Part shown: positions 27,041 to 34,944 of the stretch, one piece after another
Numbering within the stretch: position 1 is the stretch's first letter
Layout of the letters: every line of letters begins with the position of its first letter
DNA from: Polynucleobacter sp. MWH-P3-07-1
GTDB taxonomy: Bacteria > Pseudomonadota > Gammaproteobacteria > Burkholderiales > Burkholderiaceae
Direction: 5' to 3'
NCBI RefSeq assembly: GCF_018687555.1
Contig: NZ_CP061296.1
Location: 1,647,041 to 1,711,040, forward strand
Length of the DNA: 64,000 bases
Position numbers and translations under genes: made by a program
Notes under the pieces: model-generated
What the model saw: only the letters and a program-made list of their open reading frames with translations
What the model was told of the DNA's origin: nothing
Database searches by the model: none

Positions 27041-27106
27041 GAAAATAGCCCAACAAGTGGGCTATTGAGATTCTTGTTGGCCCGGGGCGGAATCGACCAG
27101 GGCCGA
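27041..27106 (-). repeat. tRNA-Phe end copy R3 with type A terminator
   Basis: Contains the intact hairpin AATAGCCCA-ACAAG-TGGGCTATT, then TTCTTGTTGG and CCCGGGGCGGAATCGA of the tRNA 3' end, followed by the type I cassette end CCAGGGCCGAGGAT. One base differs from the tRNA in the CCA-end region. No palindrome pair precedes it. Confidence 0.88.
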
Positions 27107-27112
27107 GGATAG

Positions 27113-27640
27113 TTAATTATTGATAAGACTCATGGTTAGCATCCCATCATCTATATCTCCGCTATCTTTTTTTAACTCGCTGTCTTTGGCGCTATTTGCC
27201 TGCCTACCCGCTGCGGCACCAATAATTAAATCGCCCGGCACAAAAGCCCAGAGGCCAGCACTTACATAATCAGCAGTCGCATTTTTTGGGAAAATCTTAA
27301 ATTGATAGGTCTTTCCGCTCTCAAATAGATAGGCATGAGAAAACATGCCTGCTGTATATGGAATATTTACTTTCAAGGTGTGTTTGCCGGCCGTTGTGTT
27401 TAGCTGGCATTTATCACCATTAGGAATGGCGCAGACCTCAAGACCATCCAATAATACTTGGGCATCCCTGGCAGCCAAATCAACACTTCGTTGGCGCTCA
27501 AAAGTTAAAGTAACATCTCCGCCAGGATTATTAAGCGCCGACACAAGTTGAGGCGCGGTTTGACAACCCATCAAAATGGCGGCTGTACTGATTATTAATA
27601 TCAGCTTTTTCAAGATTATTTTTATCCCGTCGTTACTCAA
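27113..27640 (-). CDS. Putative lipoprotein with PEGA-like region
   Basis: A 175-residue protein with a lipobox (ILMGC) and a mature domain with DAQVLLDGLEVCAIPNGDKC and TAGKHTLKVNIPY, resembling PEGA-like or DUF2846-like envelope modules. Its short glycine/alanine hydrophobic stretch (PGDLIIGAAAGRQA) is glycine-zipper-like. Probably outer-membrane anchored. It is the only gene of its cassette (R3-R4), and its stop lies 7 bases from the R3 end. Confidence 0.7.
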   Translation of the reverse strand: MSNDGIKIILKKLILIISTAAILMGCQTAPQLVSALNNPGGDVTLTFERQRSVDLAARDAQVLLDGLEVCAIPNGDKCQLNTTAGKHTLKVNIPYTAGMFSHAYLFESGKTYQFKIFPKNATADYVSAGLWAFVPGDLIIGAAAGRQANSAKDSELKKDSGDIDDGMLTMSLINN

Positions 27641-27669
27641 TAATATTTATTTCAATATAAATGAAAAAA

Positions 27670-27738
27670 CCACCCGAAGGTGGTTTTAGTCATTCTTGGT
27701 GGCCCGGGGCTCCATCGAAACACTGATACAAGGATATT
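27670..27738 (-). repeat. tRNA-Phe end copy R4 with type B terminator
   Basis: The hairpin CCACC-CGAA-GGTGG (27670-27683) with A/T flanks is followed by ATTCTTGGTGGCCCGGGGC (the tRNA 3' end), a mutated CTCCATCGA and CACTGATACAAGGATATTAG. The terminator is the same UUCG hairpin found after the HU gene, not the one at the intact tRNA. Confidence 0.83.
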
Positions 27739-27794
27739 AGTGACTCTTTTCACTAAATTGCACCACTTAAATATGGTGGCACAGAAAATACTGG

Positions 27795-29504
27795 TTACTT
27801 TTGTCCGAATAAATATGTCATGTTTATACGTCGTCCCTCATAAACATCGCAAAAGTCAATCTTATCCGTTTCGTGAAATAAGATAGAGTTAAAAAGAACA
27901 CATCGGTTTCTTTTATATGGGATATTTATTTGGCTCTGATCCCCTTCAGACAAATATTCGTAGATCTTTTTCTGATCATTGTTGTAGGCATCAAAATTCC
28001 AATCCTCATTTGCCCTTCTACTATAAACAATTAGACCGCCTCGATCTTTTTCTAGGTTAAATTCGTCCGGGGTTAGCCAAAAATTAACATTTACTTTTGC
28101 AGGATCGGCATGCACATTGATTCCAGCCCCTAATTTACTGTCATACTTAAAAGCCCATAAATGACTTAGCAGATAGTCTTGAAAAACTCTCGGCAGGCAT
28201 TCTGATAGCTCTCTAGCAATCTTTAAATGCAATCTACTTATAAAGCCTTGATATCCGAATGCCCCTAAATAGCATTTGGGATACTCTCTTATCCATACCT
28301 TAGAAATCAAGCAAAACTTATACAGGGCATCCAATGCCTCCGCAGATAAAAAGTTGTCTATTGCAACAGTTTCTTTAGAGTCAAAGTATTCTTCCTCTAT
28401 TTTTTTCCAATCGTTGTTTGGGTTGAGGCCATAAATAACATCCTTGGGTGTTTCATAGACAAGATACGCTCCAAAATATTCTCTCATTTTTTGATAACAA
28501 GATTCGTCTAGAAATATTAAGCTTTCGTCCGAATTGAAATTATTTATAAGCACTTCGGCACTATTGATAAAACTTTTACTTCCAGGAACTTCTATTCCAT
28601 TTAGCTCCAAATATTTTGCCTGACCCAGGTGATGTTTTAATGCAAAAAAAGACATGGAGAGAGATTTTTCTTTTTTTATATTATTCAGGTACGTATTAAT
28701 GGCTCTTTTAGCCTCAAATATTTTTTCATCATCGTTTTTTTTGCTCGCAATACAGGCGCCCGCAAGATTGCTTTGAGAAATCAGAGAGCAGGGATCAACA
28801 GCAGCTGCCGTTTGAAAATAAGTTATTGCTTTTTCTAGTTTGCCTAATTCTCTCAGAACATTTCCTTTGCCATTTAAAGCAAGAATGTGGCTGGGATTTT
28901 TAGCTAATGCCAGATCGTAGAATTTTAGGGCCTTTTCGTAGCACTCAATGTCAGAGTAAATCGTTGCTATATTGTTGTAGATAGTCTCATTGCCACCATG
29001 AGTATTAGCCGCCTTGGTCAAGTAGCTCAACGCATCATCTATCATGCCTATATCGCGCAGTAAATTTCCTAAATTATTTAATGCCTCTAAATTTTCGGGA
29101 TCTAAAGCTAATACTTTTTTATAAATTTGTTGGGCCTCGGTGATTCTTCCAAGCCTCTTGAATAAGGCTCCTAAACGAAGTAGTGATTTAAAATTATCAG
29201 GATCAATCTCCAATACTCTACTGTAGGCTTCTATAGCATCGTTAAAGTTATCGCATAACTCTAATGCAGACGCATAATTTATTAATGCGTTGATCTTCGT
29301 GGGAAATAGATTAACAAGTTTTTCAAAGTATTTGCATGCATCCTCGTAGTTGCCGAGCGTGGCCTCAAGTGCACCTATATTATTAAGGGCAAGCTCTGAA
29401 TTGGGTAATTTATTTAATATTTCTAAATAAGTATTTTTAGCCTCAGCGTTTTGCCCTAACCGCTGGAGCTCAATTGCTGCATATAATAAATTCGATTCAT
29501 TCAC
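27795..29504 (-). CDS. TPR protein with C-terminal 2-oxoglutarate/Fe(II) oxygenase domain
   Basis: Residues about 1-290 are TPR repeats (for example ALNNLGNLLRDIGMIDDALSYL). The C-terminal part (about 390-569) looks like a prolyl-4-hydroxylase-type dioxygenase: HxD in NVHADPAKVNVNFWLTPDEF and the distal His in LFNSILFHETDKIDF. The substrate is unknown; it may modify a protein or sugar bound by the TPR. It is the third TPR enzyme within 11 kb and is the sole gene of cassette R4-R5. Confidence 0.8.
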   Translation of the reverse strand: MNESNLLYAAIELQRLGQNAEAKNTYLEILNKLPNSELALNNIGALEATLGNYEDACKYFEKLVNLFPTKINALINYASALELCDNFNDAIEAYSRVLEIDPDNFKSLLRLGALFKRLGRITEAQQIYKKVLALDPENLEALNNLGNLLRDIGMIDDALSYLTKAANTHGGNETIYNNIATIYSDIECYEKALKFYDLALAKNPSHILALNGKGNVLRELGKLEKAITYFQTAAAVDPCSLISQSNLAGACIASKKNDDEKIFEAKRAINTYLNNIKKEKSLSMSFFALKHHLGQAKYLELNGIEVPGSKSFINSAEVLINNFNSDESLIFLDESCYQKMREYFGAYLVYETPKDVIYGLNPNNDWKKIEEEYFDSKETVAIDNFLSAEALDALYKFCLISKVWIREYPKCYLGAFGYQGFISRLHLKIARELSECLPRVFQDYLLSHLWAFKYDSKLGAGINVHADPAKVNVNFWLTPDEFNLEKDRGGLIVYSRRANEDWNFDAYNNDQKKIYEYLSEGDQSQINIPYKRNRCVLFNSILFHETDKIDFCDVYEGRRINMTYLFGQK

Positions 29505-29725
29505 TTAAAGTATCTCGCACCGTGTTGTTTAAAATTTCTGGCCGACGTATTTTTAACTATGACAATATATAACTTTTCTGACTTAACCAACAGTTGATTT
29601 ACTCAGAGTTGTCGGTCTAAGTATATGTTTTATTCTAAGGGGCTGATGTCATCTTGATACAAGGTCACCTAGCGCTAAATGGGCACTAAAACCCCCAATC
29701 GGCAGGATCCTTTAGGGTTCCGTGT

Positions 29726-29766
29726 TTCTTGGTAGCCCGGGGCGGAATCGAACCAGGGCCAAGGAT
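29726..29766 (-). repeat. tRNA-Phe end copy R5
   Basis: TTCTTGGTAGCCCGGGGCGG and AATCGAACCAGGGCCAAGGA: one change from the tRNA 3' end, then the type I cassette end. The junction continues into an inverted repeat, AACCAGGG (29751-29758) and CCCTGGTT (29773-29780), overlapping the stop of the MIP gene. No terminator hairpin of type A or B was found to its left. Confidence 0.85.
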
Positions 29767-29779
29767 GAGTGACCCTGGT

Positions 29780-30427
29780 TCAAGACTTTTGTTTTGAACT
29801 AGAAGATATTCCAATCATCACCAAAGCCGCCAATACTTCAGCCATTACAAAACCCAACACATCGCTTGGAGCGACCCCCACAAAAGTATTGGTGAGGCTT
29901 CTTGCTAAAGCAACGGCAGGATTAGCGAAGAAAGTGGATGAAGTAAACCAGTAGCCCGCTGTAACAGTTAGGGCAACGAGCATGGGTATTCGATCTTTAG
30001 CTTCTTTATCGCCAATTCGAATAACAAAGAGCAATACGAGTGTTGATATGAATTCACTTGCCCAAATGCCAACCCCTGTTCTCGCCTTAGTTGATTCTTG
30101 AATGATCGGCAGACCAAACATCAGGTGCGTGAACCATATTCCTGCAACAGCACCTGTGAACTGACATGCCCAGTAGCCCAACATCTTTTTTAGATTGAGA
30201 TGTCCTGACTTCCAAAAAATCAATGTCACAACGGGATTGAAATGAGCCCCAGAGATAGGCCCCAACAAAGTAATCAAGACATATAGGCCAGCGCCTGTAG
30301 CAATGCTGTTTCCAAGAAGGGCTACTGCGGCATTACCTGCGCCTAAAGTTTCACCCATAATTCCAGAGCCAGCAACGATTGCCAGCAACAGAGCGGTACC
30401 AATAAATTCTGATAGATAAGTTTTCAT
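29780..30427 (-). CDS. MIP-family channel (aquaporin/aquaglyceroporin), copy 1
   Basis: A 215-residue, six-TM channel with both pore motifs, NPV in SGAHFNPVVT and NPA in FFANPAVALARS. It is a close paralogue of the MIP gene at 34945-35592 in the ars cassette (about 25 differences by eye over 215 residues), so it may pass arsenite or another small neutral solute. The start is ATG 30427. A longer frame to 30520 would be translated from the tRNA remnant and terminator, and is rejected. Sole gene of cassette R5-R6. Confidence 0.9.
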   Translation of the reverse strand: MKTYLSEFIGTALLLAIVAGSGIMGETLGAGNAAVALLGNSIATGAGLYVLITLLGPISGAHFNPVVTLIFWKSGHLNLKKMLGYWACQFTGAVAGIWFTHLMFGLPIIQESTKARTGVGIWASEFISTLVLLFVIRIGDKEAKDRIPMLVALTVTAGYWFTSSTFFANPAVALARSLTNTFVGVAPSDVLGFVMAEVLAALVMIGISSSSKQKS

Positions 30428-30458
30428 AATCAGATCATAAAGCCCGAATATGAAAAAA

Positions 30459-30530
30459 CCACCCGAAGGTGGTTTTGGAGATTCTTGGTGGCCCGGGGCG
30501 GAATCGAACCACCGACACAAGGATTTTCAA
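30459..30530 (-). repeat. tRNA-Phe 3' half copy R6 (type II) with type B terminator
   Basis: The hairpin CCACC-CGAA-GGTGG (30459-30472) is followed by 45 bp (30486-30530) identical to the tRNA-Phe 3' half, from the CCA end up to GGATTTTCAA in the anticodon loop. Identity stops there. The next bases, TAGACCGATTTCGCTT (30541-30556), recur after copy R9. Confidence 0.92.
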
Positions 30531-30641
30531 CCCGTTCAGCTAGACCGATTTCGCTTGTCAATCATCTGGTTCTTCCACCATGTGAAAACTTTGTTCACAA
30601 AATCAACATGCCCTTTGTATGGGATTGATTTGGAAGAGTTA

Positions 30642-30658
30642 TTTGACCGACACAAGGA
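30642..30658 (+). repeat. 17-bp motif TTTGACCGACACAAGGA
   Basis: This 17-mer recurs inverted at 37475-37491, in both cases roughly 80-110 bp beyond a type II tRNA-half copy (R6, R9). Thirteen bases (ACCGACACAAGGA) also occur in the tRNA itself. It could be an accessory recombinase site or a fragment of a further tRNA copy. Confidence 0.6.
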
Positions 30659-30688
30659 GTGCGGTAGTTAATGTGTTGGTCATGAGAG

Positions 30689-30785
30689 TTGACTGGCGCA
30701 GGGATGGCGCATCCTTGTAGTGCTCGCCACCGCTACATGAAGTGTCCTTTTGAAGGACAGTTTTGTAAGCGTCTATTTAAACGAC
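30689..30785 (+). repeat. Degenerate cassette right-end (spacer motif, P2-like and P1-like palindromes)
   Basis: TTGACTGGCGCAGGGATG (30689-30706) resembles the spacer found between palindromes P1 and P2 elsewhere. GTCCTTTTGAAGGAC (30744-30758) is a P2 variant. GTCTATTTAAACGAC (30771-30785) is a P1 variant, ending at the stop of the TonB receptor gene. This looks like the remains of a gene-less cassette between R6 and the receptor module. Confidence 0.65.
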
Positions 30786-30786
30786 G

Positions 30787-32868
30787 CTAGAAAGCGCCCT
30801 TTAATCCAATCATTGCACTTCTTCCCATTTGGGGCGCATATAAGCGAACCGTCTCTGGAGTTGTTGCATATCGAATTTCTTGGTTCAGTAAGTTTGTTAA
30901 ACGCAAATAAGTTGTCCAGTTCACTTGATTAATTCGTTCTGTATAGGAGATACCAGCATTTAGTAAGTTGTAGCTTGGTGTGGGTCCTATTTCAAAACTG
31001 GCTAAACGATTCTGTGTGTAAGCATGTATAAATGTTGCATTAGTGCGCCATTGATTCTTTTCATAAGCGGCTTCAACACCCACTCTTGGGGCAGGCTGTA
31101 AGGGTAAATTGCCGCCACTATCAAAAGCCCCTTGCGAGACATCTCCAAATAATCTTGTTCCAATGCCTGATTGCCTCCAGTGATGGGTCAGCTCTCCTTC
31201 AAGGCCTTTAATGGTGGCATTAGCTTGCTGAGAGGTAACTACAGGATAGTTGTCGTTACTTGAGCTGTAAGCTCCTGTGTAATAGCCGTAGATGTAGTTT
31301 GTAAATTTATTAGCGTAAACATTAACCTTGCCCTGAATCTCTCCCGCAGTCTTTTGAATGCTGTATTCAAAGTTATGCGAAATCTCTTTCTGCAGATTGG
31401 GATTGCCAACGATGAAGGTGGCCGTTGCATCATGAGGACCATAGGCATACAGCTCTGGCGCATTGGGCGCTCGCTGAGATAAGGTATAGGACAGGCCAGT
31501 TCCATAGCCAGGGCTAAATGTCCATAGACTTCCAGCAGAATACGAAAATAAATTAAATTGACGATTGATTAAGCTAGGTGGCGTATAAGTGCCGCCCACA
31601 AAACCTTCCTGACCAACTCCCGCAAATGTGCTCGATTGGTTCGGACCTTGCGTTAAGTGGTTATACCGAACACCTAAACTATTTTTGAATGCGCCAAATT
31701 GCCCCTCTTCCACCCAAAACAAAGCATTAGAGTTTGTTGTTGTTTGGGGAACGATTGCTGAAGCGCCAGACGCTATGTCTGTTGCAGTCAGTTTTGCTGT
31801 AGAGGATTGAACTCCGAAATTGCCTTTCCAACCCAGCCATTGCAAATGCGATAACGCCGCCCTGAGTTCAGTTGCATCATTTTTCCAATTAGTTTGCGGA
31901 ACTCCATTATTGTTAAATTCATTGTGAATATAGTTGCTATTAGAGATACTGAAATTCAATGCTGAGAAACCATCTAATGGGTCGCGAGTTTGATGCTGAA
32001 GGTCATAGCGATTCTGTGACTGCTGGATAAAACCACCAGCGTAACTTGGAATGCCATAGTTATGATTTAGTCGCTCAACAGAAACTCCGGTATAGCCTGA
32101 GCTATCTATATAAGAAGCACCTAGGCCTAAATTGTTTTGATCATTAAATGAGAATGGTAGCTTTCCAGAATAAGGAACATTTTGAGTAACCCCTGGAGAG
32201 ATTTGCCAATTAGCATTTGGCCCGCCCTGTTCTGCATACCCTGGAATTCGATAATCATTTGAATTACTAATTGCCGTATCGACATGCAGTGCAATCGGGC
32301 CACTAGAGCCATCTAGCACCATAGCGGCAGTTTTACCTTGATTGGCACTCTCATAGCTGGTGTTGACTACACCCGTCAACTCATCAGGCAATGTTGTTGC
32401 AATGCGATCGTTAATTACATTGACTAGACCGCCACTAGAGCCCGATCCGTAAGCTAATGCCGAGGCGCCTCGGAGAATTTCAATCTGCCGTGAATTTTGA
32501 AGCGGGCTGGCTACTGCGTGATCAGCCGAAATGCTAGATACATCGCTCACAGATAAGCCATTTTCAAGAATTTGCACTCTTGCGCCTTCAAGCCCTCGAA
32601 TGACTGGTCTTGATGCGCCTGCTCCAAATCCGGTTGCCGAGACACCAAGCTCATTAGCCAAGGTTGATCCTAAGCTAGAGCCTAATTTATCTTGTAGCTC
32701 GCTACCCGAAAGTACTTTGCTGGGAGTCAAGATGCTCTGGCCGCTTTCTTGAGTTCCAGTCACTGTGAGCTCTAAGGAAGCATCAGATTGAGCCTGTGCA
32801 AAGACAATACTGATCTGCATACCAAGGCCCATCAATACCAATACTTGTTTGAATTTCAAATACTTCAT
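30787..32868 (-). CDS. TonB-dependent outer membrane receptor (ZnuD-like)
   Basis: A 693-residue protein: signal peptide (cleavage near FAQA), a plug domain with SRPVIRGLEGARVQILENGL and ADHAVASPLQNSRQIEILRG, and a long beta-barrel ending in a typical aromatic strand (MIGLKGAF). The plug style resembles zinc receptor ZnuD, which moves zinc or haem-like ligands using TonB energy. A DUF2946-like gene upstream on the same strand is a common partner. No Fur box was found upstream. The ligand is inferred. Confidence 0.87.
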   Translation of the reverse strand: MKYLKFKQVLVLMGLGMQISIVFAQAQSDASLELTVTGTQESGQSILTPSKVLSGSELQDKLGSSLGSTLANELGVSATGFGAGASRPVIRGLEGARVQILENGLSVSDVSSISADHAVASPLQNSRQIEILRGASALAYGSGSSGGLVNVINDRIATTLPDELTGVVNTSYESANQGKTAAMVLDGSSGPIALHVDTAISNSNDYRIPGYAEQGGPNANWQISPGVTQNVPYSGKLPFSFNDQNNLGLGASYIDSSGYTGVSVERLNHNYGIPSYAGGFIQQSQNRYDLQHQTRDPLDGFSALNFSISNSNYIHNEFNNNGVPQTNWKNDATELRAALSHLQWLGWKGNFGVQSSTAKLTATDIASGASAIVPQTTTNSNALFWVEEGQFGAFKNSLGVRYNHLTQGPNQSSTFAGVGQEGFVGGTYTPPSLINRQFNLFSYSAGSLWTFSPGYGTGLSYTLSQRAPNAPELYAYGPHDATATFIVGNPNLQKEISHNFEYSIQKTAGEIQGKVNVYANKFTNYIYGYYTGAYSSSNDNYPVVTSQQANATIKGLEGELTHHWRQSGIGTRLFGDVSQGAFDSGGNLPLQPAPRVGVEAAYEKNQWRTNATFIHAYTQNRLASFEIGPTPSYNLLNAGISYTERINQVNWTTYLRLTNLLNQEIRYATTPETVRLYAPQMGRSAMIGLKGAF

Positions 32869-32945
32869 ACCTAATCCTCAAATTGCCTCTATTTGTTAGA
32901 GAGACAAAAAAACATCCTGCCAATCAGGGCAGTCGATGTAATTAC

Positions 32946-33332
32946 TTAATGCTGAGAATTGGATTGGGGTGGTGCTTGAGATTGATATGACCAAAGTCTG
33001 AGTAAAGCAAGATTGGTCGTAAGTGCGGGGAGAAAAACTAAAGAATCAAAATTAGCAAAACTAATGCTGATCTTTTCAGAAGCAACTGATGCGCCTAGCA
33101 ATAAGGAATCTAATAATTTACATACTAGGTTAGATTTTTGTGGATCAGAACTAAATCCTTTTTCAATGCTATCAAAGATACCATTGGCTTGAAGGTGTTG
33201 CTCCTGGTTGGCATGATGAACTGCGTGAAACAGCCCAAATGACTGAACCCCCAATACAGAAAAGCACAATGCAACAATCAAAATTGCTGAATAGGCTTTA
33301 CTAGAGAGAATATTCTTCAAGCGGGAGAGCAT
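32946..33332 (-). CDS. DUF2946-like small membrane protein
   Basis: A 128-residue protein with an N-terminal TM segment, a histidine-containing stretch GLFHAVHHANQEQHLQ, and a C-terminal SQAPPQS tail. These features fit DUF2946-type proteins often found beside TonB receptor genes. The function is unknown, perhaps periplasmic metal handling. Its start lies 30 bp from palindrome P1 of copy R7. Confidence 0.7.
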   Translation of the reverse strand: MLSRLKNILSSKAYSAILIVALCFSVLGVQSFGLFHAVHHANQEQHLQANGIFDSIEKGFSSDPQKSNLVCKLLDSLLLGASVASEKISISFANFDSLVFLPALTTNLALLRLWSYQSQAPPQSNSQH

Positions 33333-33362
33333 GCCTTCATTTTATCAAGTCAACTCATTTTT

Positions 33363-33535
33363 GTCGTTTTAAACGACATCGACAGGCGCAAGGATGAATA
33401 ATTGACTTGTCCTTTTAAGGGACGGTTCTTGATGGGGGTACCCGAGACCGATGGTGACAAACCGAACCAAACCTCAAAAGAAAATAGCCCAACAAGTGGG
33501 CTATTGAGATTCTTGGTGGCCCGGGGCGGAATCGA
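33363..33535 (-). repeat. Full cassette right-end R7 (P1, P2, terminator A, tRNA end)
   Basis: Palindrome P1 TGTCGTTTTAAACGACA (core 33363-33377), spacer ATCGACAGGCGCAAGGATG..., palindrome P2 GTCCTTTTAAGGGAC (33409-33423), a 57-bp stretch, the hairpin AATAGCCCA-ACAAG-TGGGCTATT (33483-33505), then the last 22 bp of tRNA-Phe (33514-33535). It is followed by the type I end CAGGGCCTAGGATGCC. Nearly identical to R9 over about 170 bp. Confidence 0.92.
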
Positions 33536-33543
33536 ATCAGGGC

Positions 33544-34719
33544 CTAGGATGCCTCGTTCCTATGAACCCAAAAAGCCATCAGCGCAAATGCCACTAAGGC
33601 GCATCCGCCTGAAAATAAGAATGCGTACAGAGGCGCAATTGATTCATATACCCAGCCAAAGATAAATGAAGCTGGAAACAACATTAATCCAGTAATTAAA
33701 TTAAACCAGCCAAATGCGGTACCAGCCATGCCTTTGGGTGCCAAGTCTGCTACAAAGGCTTTCTCTACTCCTTCTGTGGCGGCTTTGAATAAGGCATATA
33801 TCCCGAATAGACAAAAGATTTGATAGATGGAAATGCCCGGAAAACCCATGGCGATATAAAAGAATGCAAAAGCAATCCAAGCAATCAAGATAAATCGCTT
33901 ACGCCCAAATGTATCTGATAGTGCTGATAAGGGAGTCCCAAACACGGTGGTAATCAATGAGATTGCCGCCCAGAGCAATGGAATCTGATCTTGGGCAACC
34001 CCCGCCTCTCTGGCTCTTAATAACAAGAACATGTCTGAGGAATTGCCCAAAGCAAAAATACCAGCAACCACTAAATATCTCTTAAATTGATCTGGCATGC
34101 CCTCTAGCGACCAGCTAAATGTATTTGATTGCGTGACAACCTCCCTTGGAGGCTCTTTAATACAGCAAGCCAAGCCAATCGTAATTAGACCGGGAATGAT
34201 GGCCCAAAAGAAAATCTGTCTTAATGGCACTTCAAGATACAAAAAGAGTGACGCTAATAGTGGGCCAATGACTGCGCCTGCGTTATCCATTGAGCGATGC
34301 AGGCCAAAGGTAATGCCCCTTTGATTTTCACTAACACTTTCAGCCAAGAGAGCATCGCGAGGTGAACTACGCAGACCCTTGCCCATGCGATCGGTAAACC
34401 GAATTGCCAGCACCCACAACCATGAGTTGGCAAAGGCAATCAAAGGTCTTCCAAGTCCAGCCAAGGTGTAACCTAAAATAATCCAAGGCTTGGCTTTTTT
34501 GGTGCGATCCACAATCACCCCTGAAAACAACTTAAAGATACTTGAAGTCGCTTCGGCGATGCCTTCAATAATTCCCAGGGCTTTGGGTCCAGCCATTAAA
34601 ACAGATGCAAGATACAAAGGCATTAATGGATAGAGCATTTCACTCGCCGAGTCATTAACTAAGCTAATGAGGCCAATGAGCCAAACAGTTCGAGGAAGGG
34701 CTAGGATAGTTTTCAGCAT
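33544..34719 (-). CDS. MFS transporter
   Basis: A 391-residue, 12-TM major facilitator with the loop motif RFTDRMGKGLRSSPRDALLAE between TM regions. This class of MFS (drug- or metalloid-efflux-like) is sometimes seen near arsenic genes, and the neighbouring cassette here is an ars cluster, but the substrate cannot be told from the sequence. Sole gene of cassette R7-R8; its start is 25 bp from P1 of R8. Confidence 0.85.
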   Translation of the reverse strand: MLKTILALPRTVWLIGLISLVNDSASEMLYPLMPLYLASVLMAGPKALGIIEGIAEATSSIFKLFSGVIVDRTKKAKPWIILGYTLAGLGRPLIAFANSWLWVLAIRFTDRMGKGLRSSPRDALLAESVSENQRGITFGLHRSMDNAGAVIGPLLASLFLYLEVPLRQIFFWAIIPGLITIGLACCIKEPPREVVTQSNTFSWSLEGMPDQFKRYLVVAGIFALGNSSDMFLLLRAREAGVAQDQIPLLWAAISLITTVFGTPLSALSDTFGRKRFILIAWIAFAFFYIAMGFPGISIYQIFCLFGIYALFKAATEGVEKAFVADLAPKGMAGTAFGWFNLITGLMLFPASFIFGWVYESIAPLYAFLFSGGCALVAFALMAFWVHRNEAS

Positions 34720-34743
34720 CTCTAGACAATTTACACTTGTTTT

Positions 34744-34917
34744 GTCGTTTTAAACGACACTTCACCAACACAAGGATGAATAATTGACTTGTCCTTTTAA
34801 GGGACACTTCTAGATGTGGCTATCCGAGAACGATGGCGACAAACCGAACCAAACCATATAAGAAAATAGCCCAACAAGTGGGCTATTGAGATTCTTGGTG
34901 GCCCGGGGCGGAATCGA
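34744..34917 (-). repeat. Full cassette right-end R8 (P1, P2, terminator A, tRNA end)
   Basis: P1 GTCGTTTTAAACGAC (34744-34758), P2 GTCCTTTTAAGGGAC (34791-34805), the type A hairpin (34865-34887), and the 22-bp tRNA end (34896-34917). The spacer between the palindromes is one base longer and has CACCAACACAAGGATGAAT instead of CGACAGGCGCAAGGATGAAT. It is followed by TAAGGTTCAAGGATGCCTGA, a type I end. Confidence 0.9.
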
Positions 34918-34944
34918 TAAGGTTCAAGGATGCCTGACTCTAGT

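Noticed and set aside
30428..30520. N-terminal extension of MIP copy 1 ([20 protein letters not shown])
   Set aside because: It is a translation of the tRNA-Phe end and terminator; the paralogue at 34945-35592 starts at the equivalent of 30427.
30486..30560. R6 or R9 as functional tRNA genes
   Set aside because: Only the 3' half (anticodon loop to CCA) is present; the D-arm and 5' acceptor strand are missing.
30450..30671. Plus-strand frame containing [14 protein letters not shown]
   Set aside because: A well-known artefact: antisense translation of a tRNA-Phe 3' end and its terminator. The same applies to frames at 33402-33665 and 37195-37446.
33363..33423. P1 and P2 as transcription terminators
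   Set aside because: The perfect symmetry leaves a one-base centre and there is no GC stem plus T-run; DNA-binding sites are more likely.
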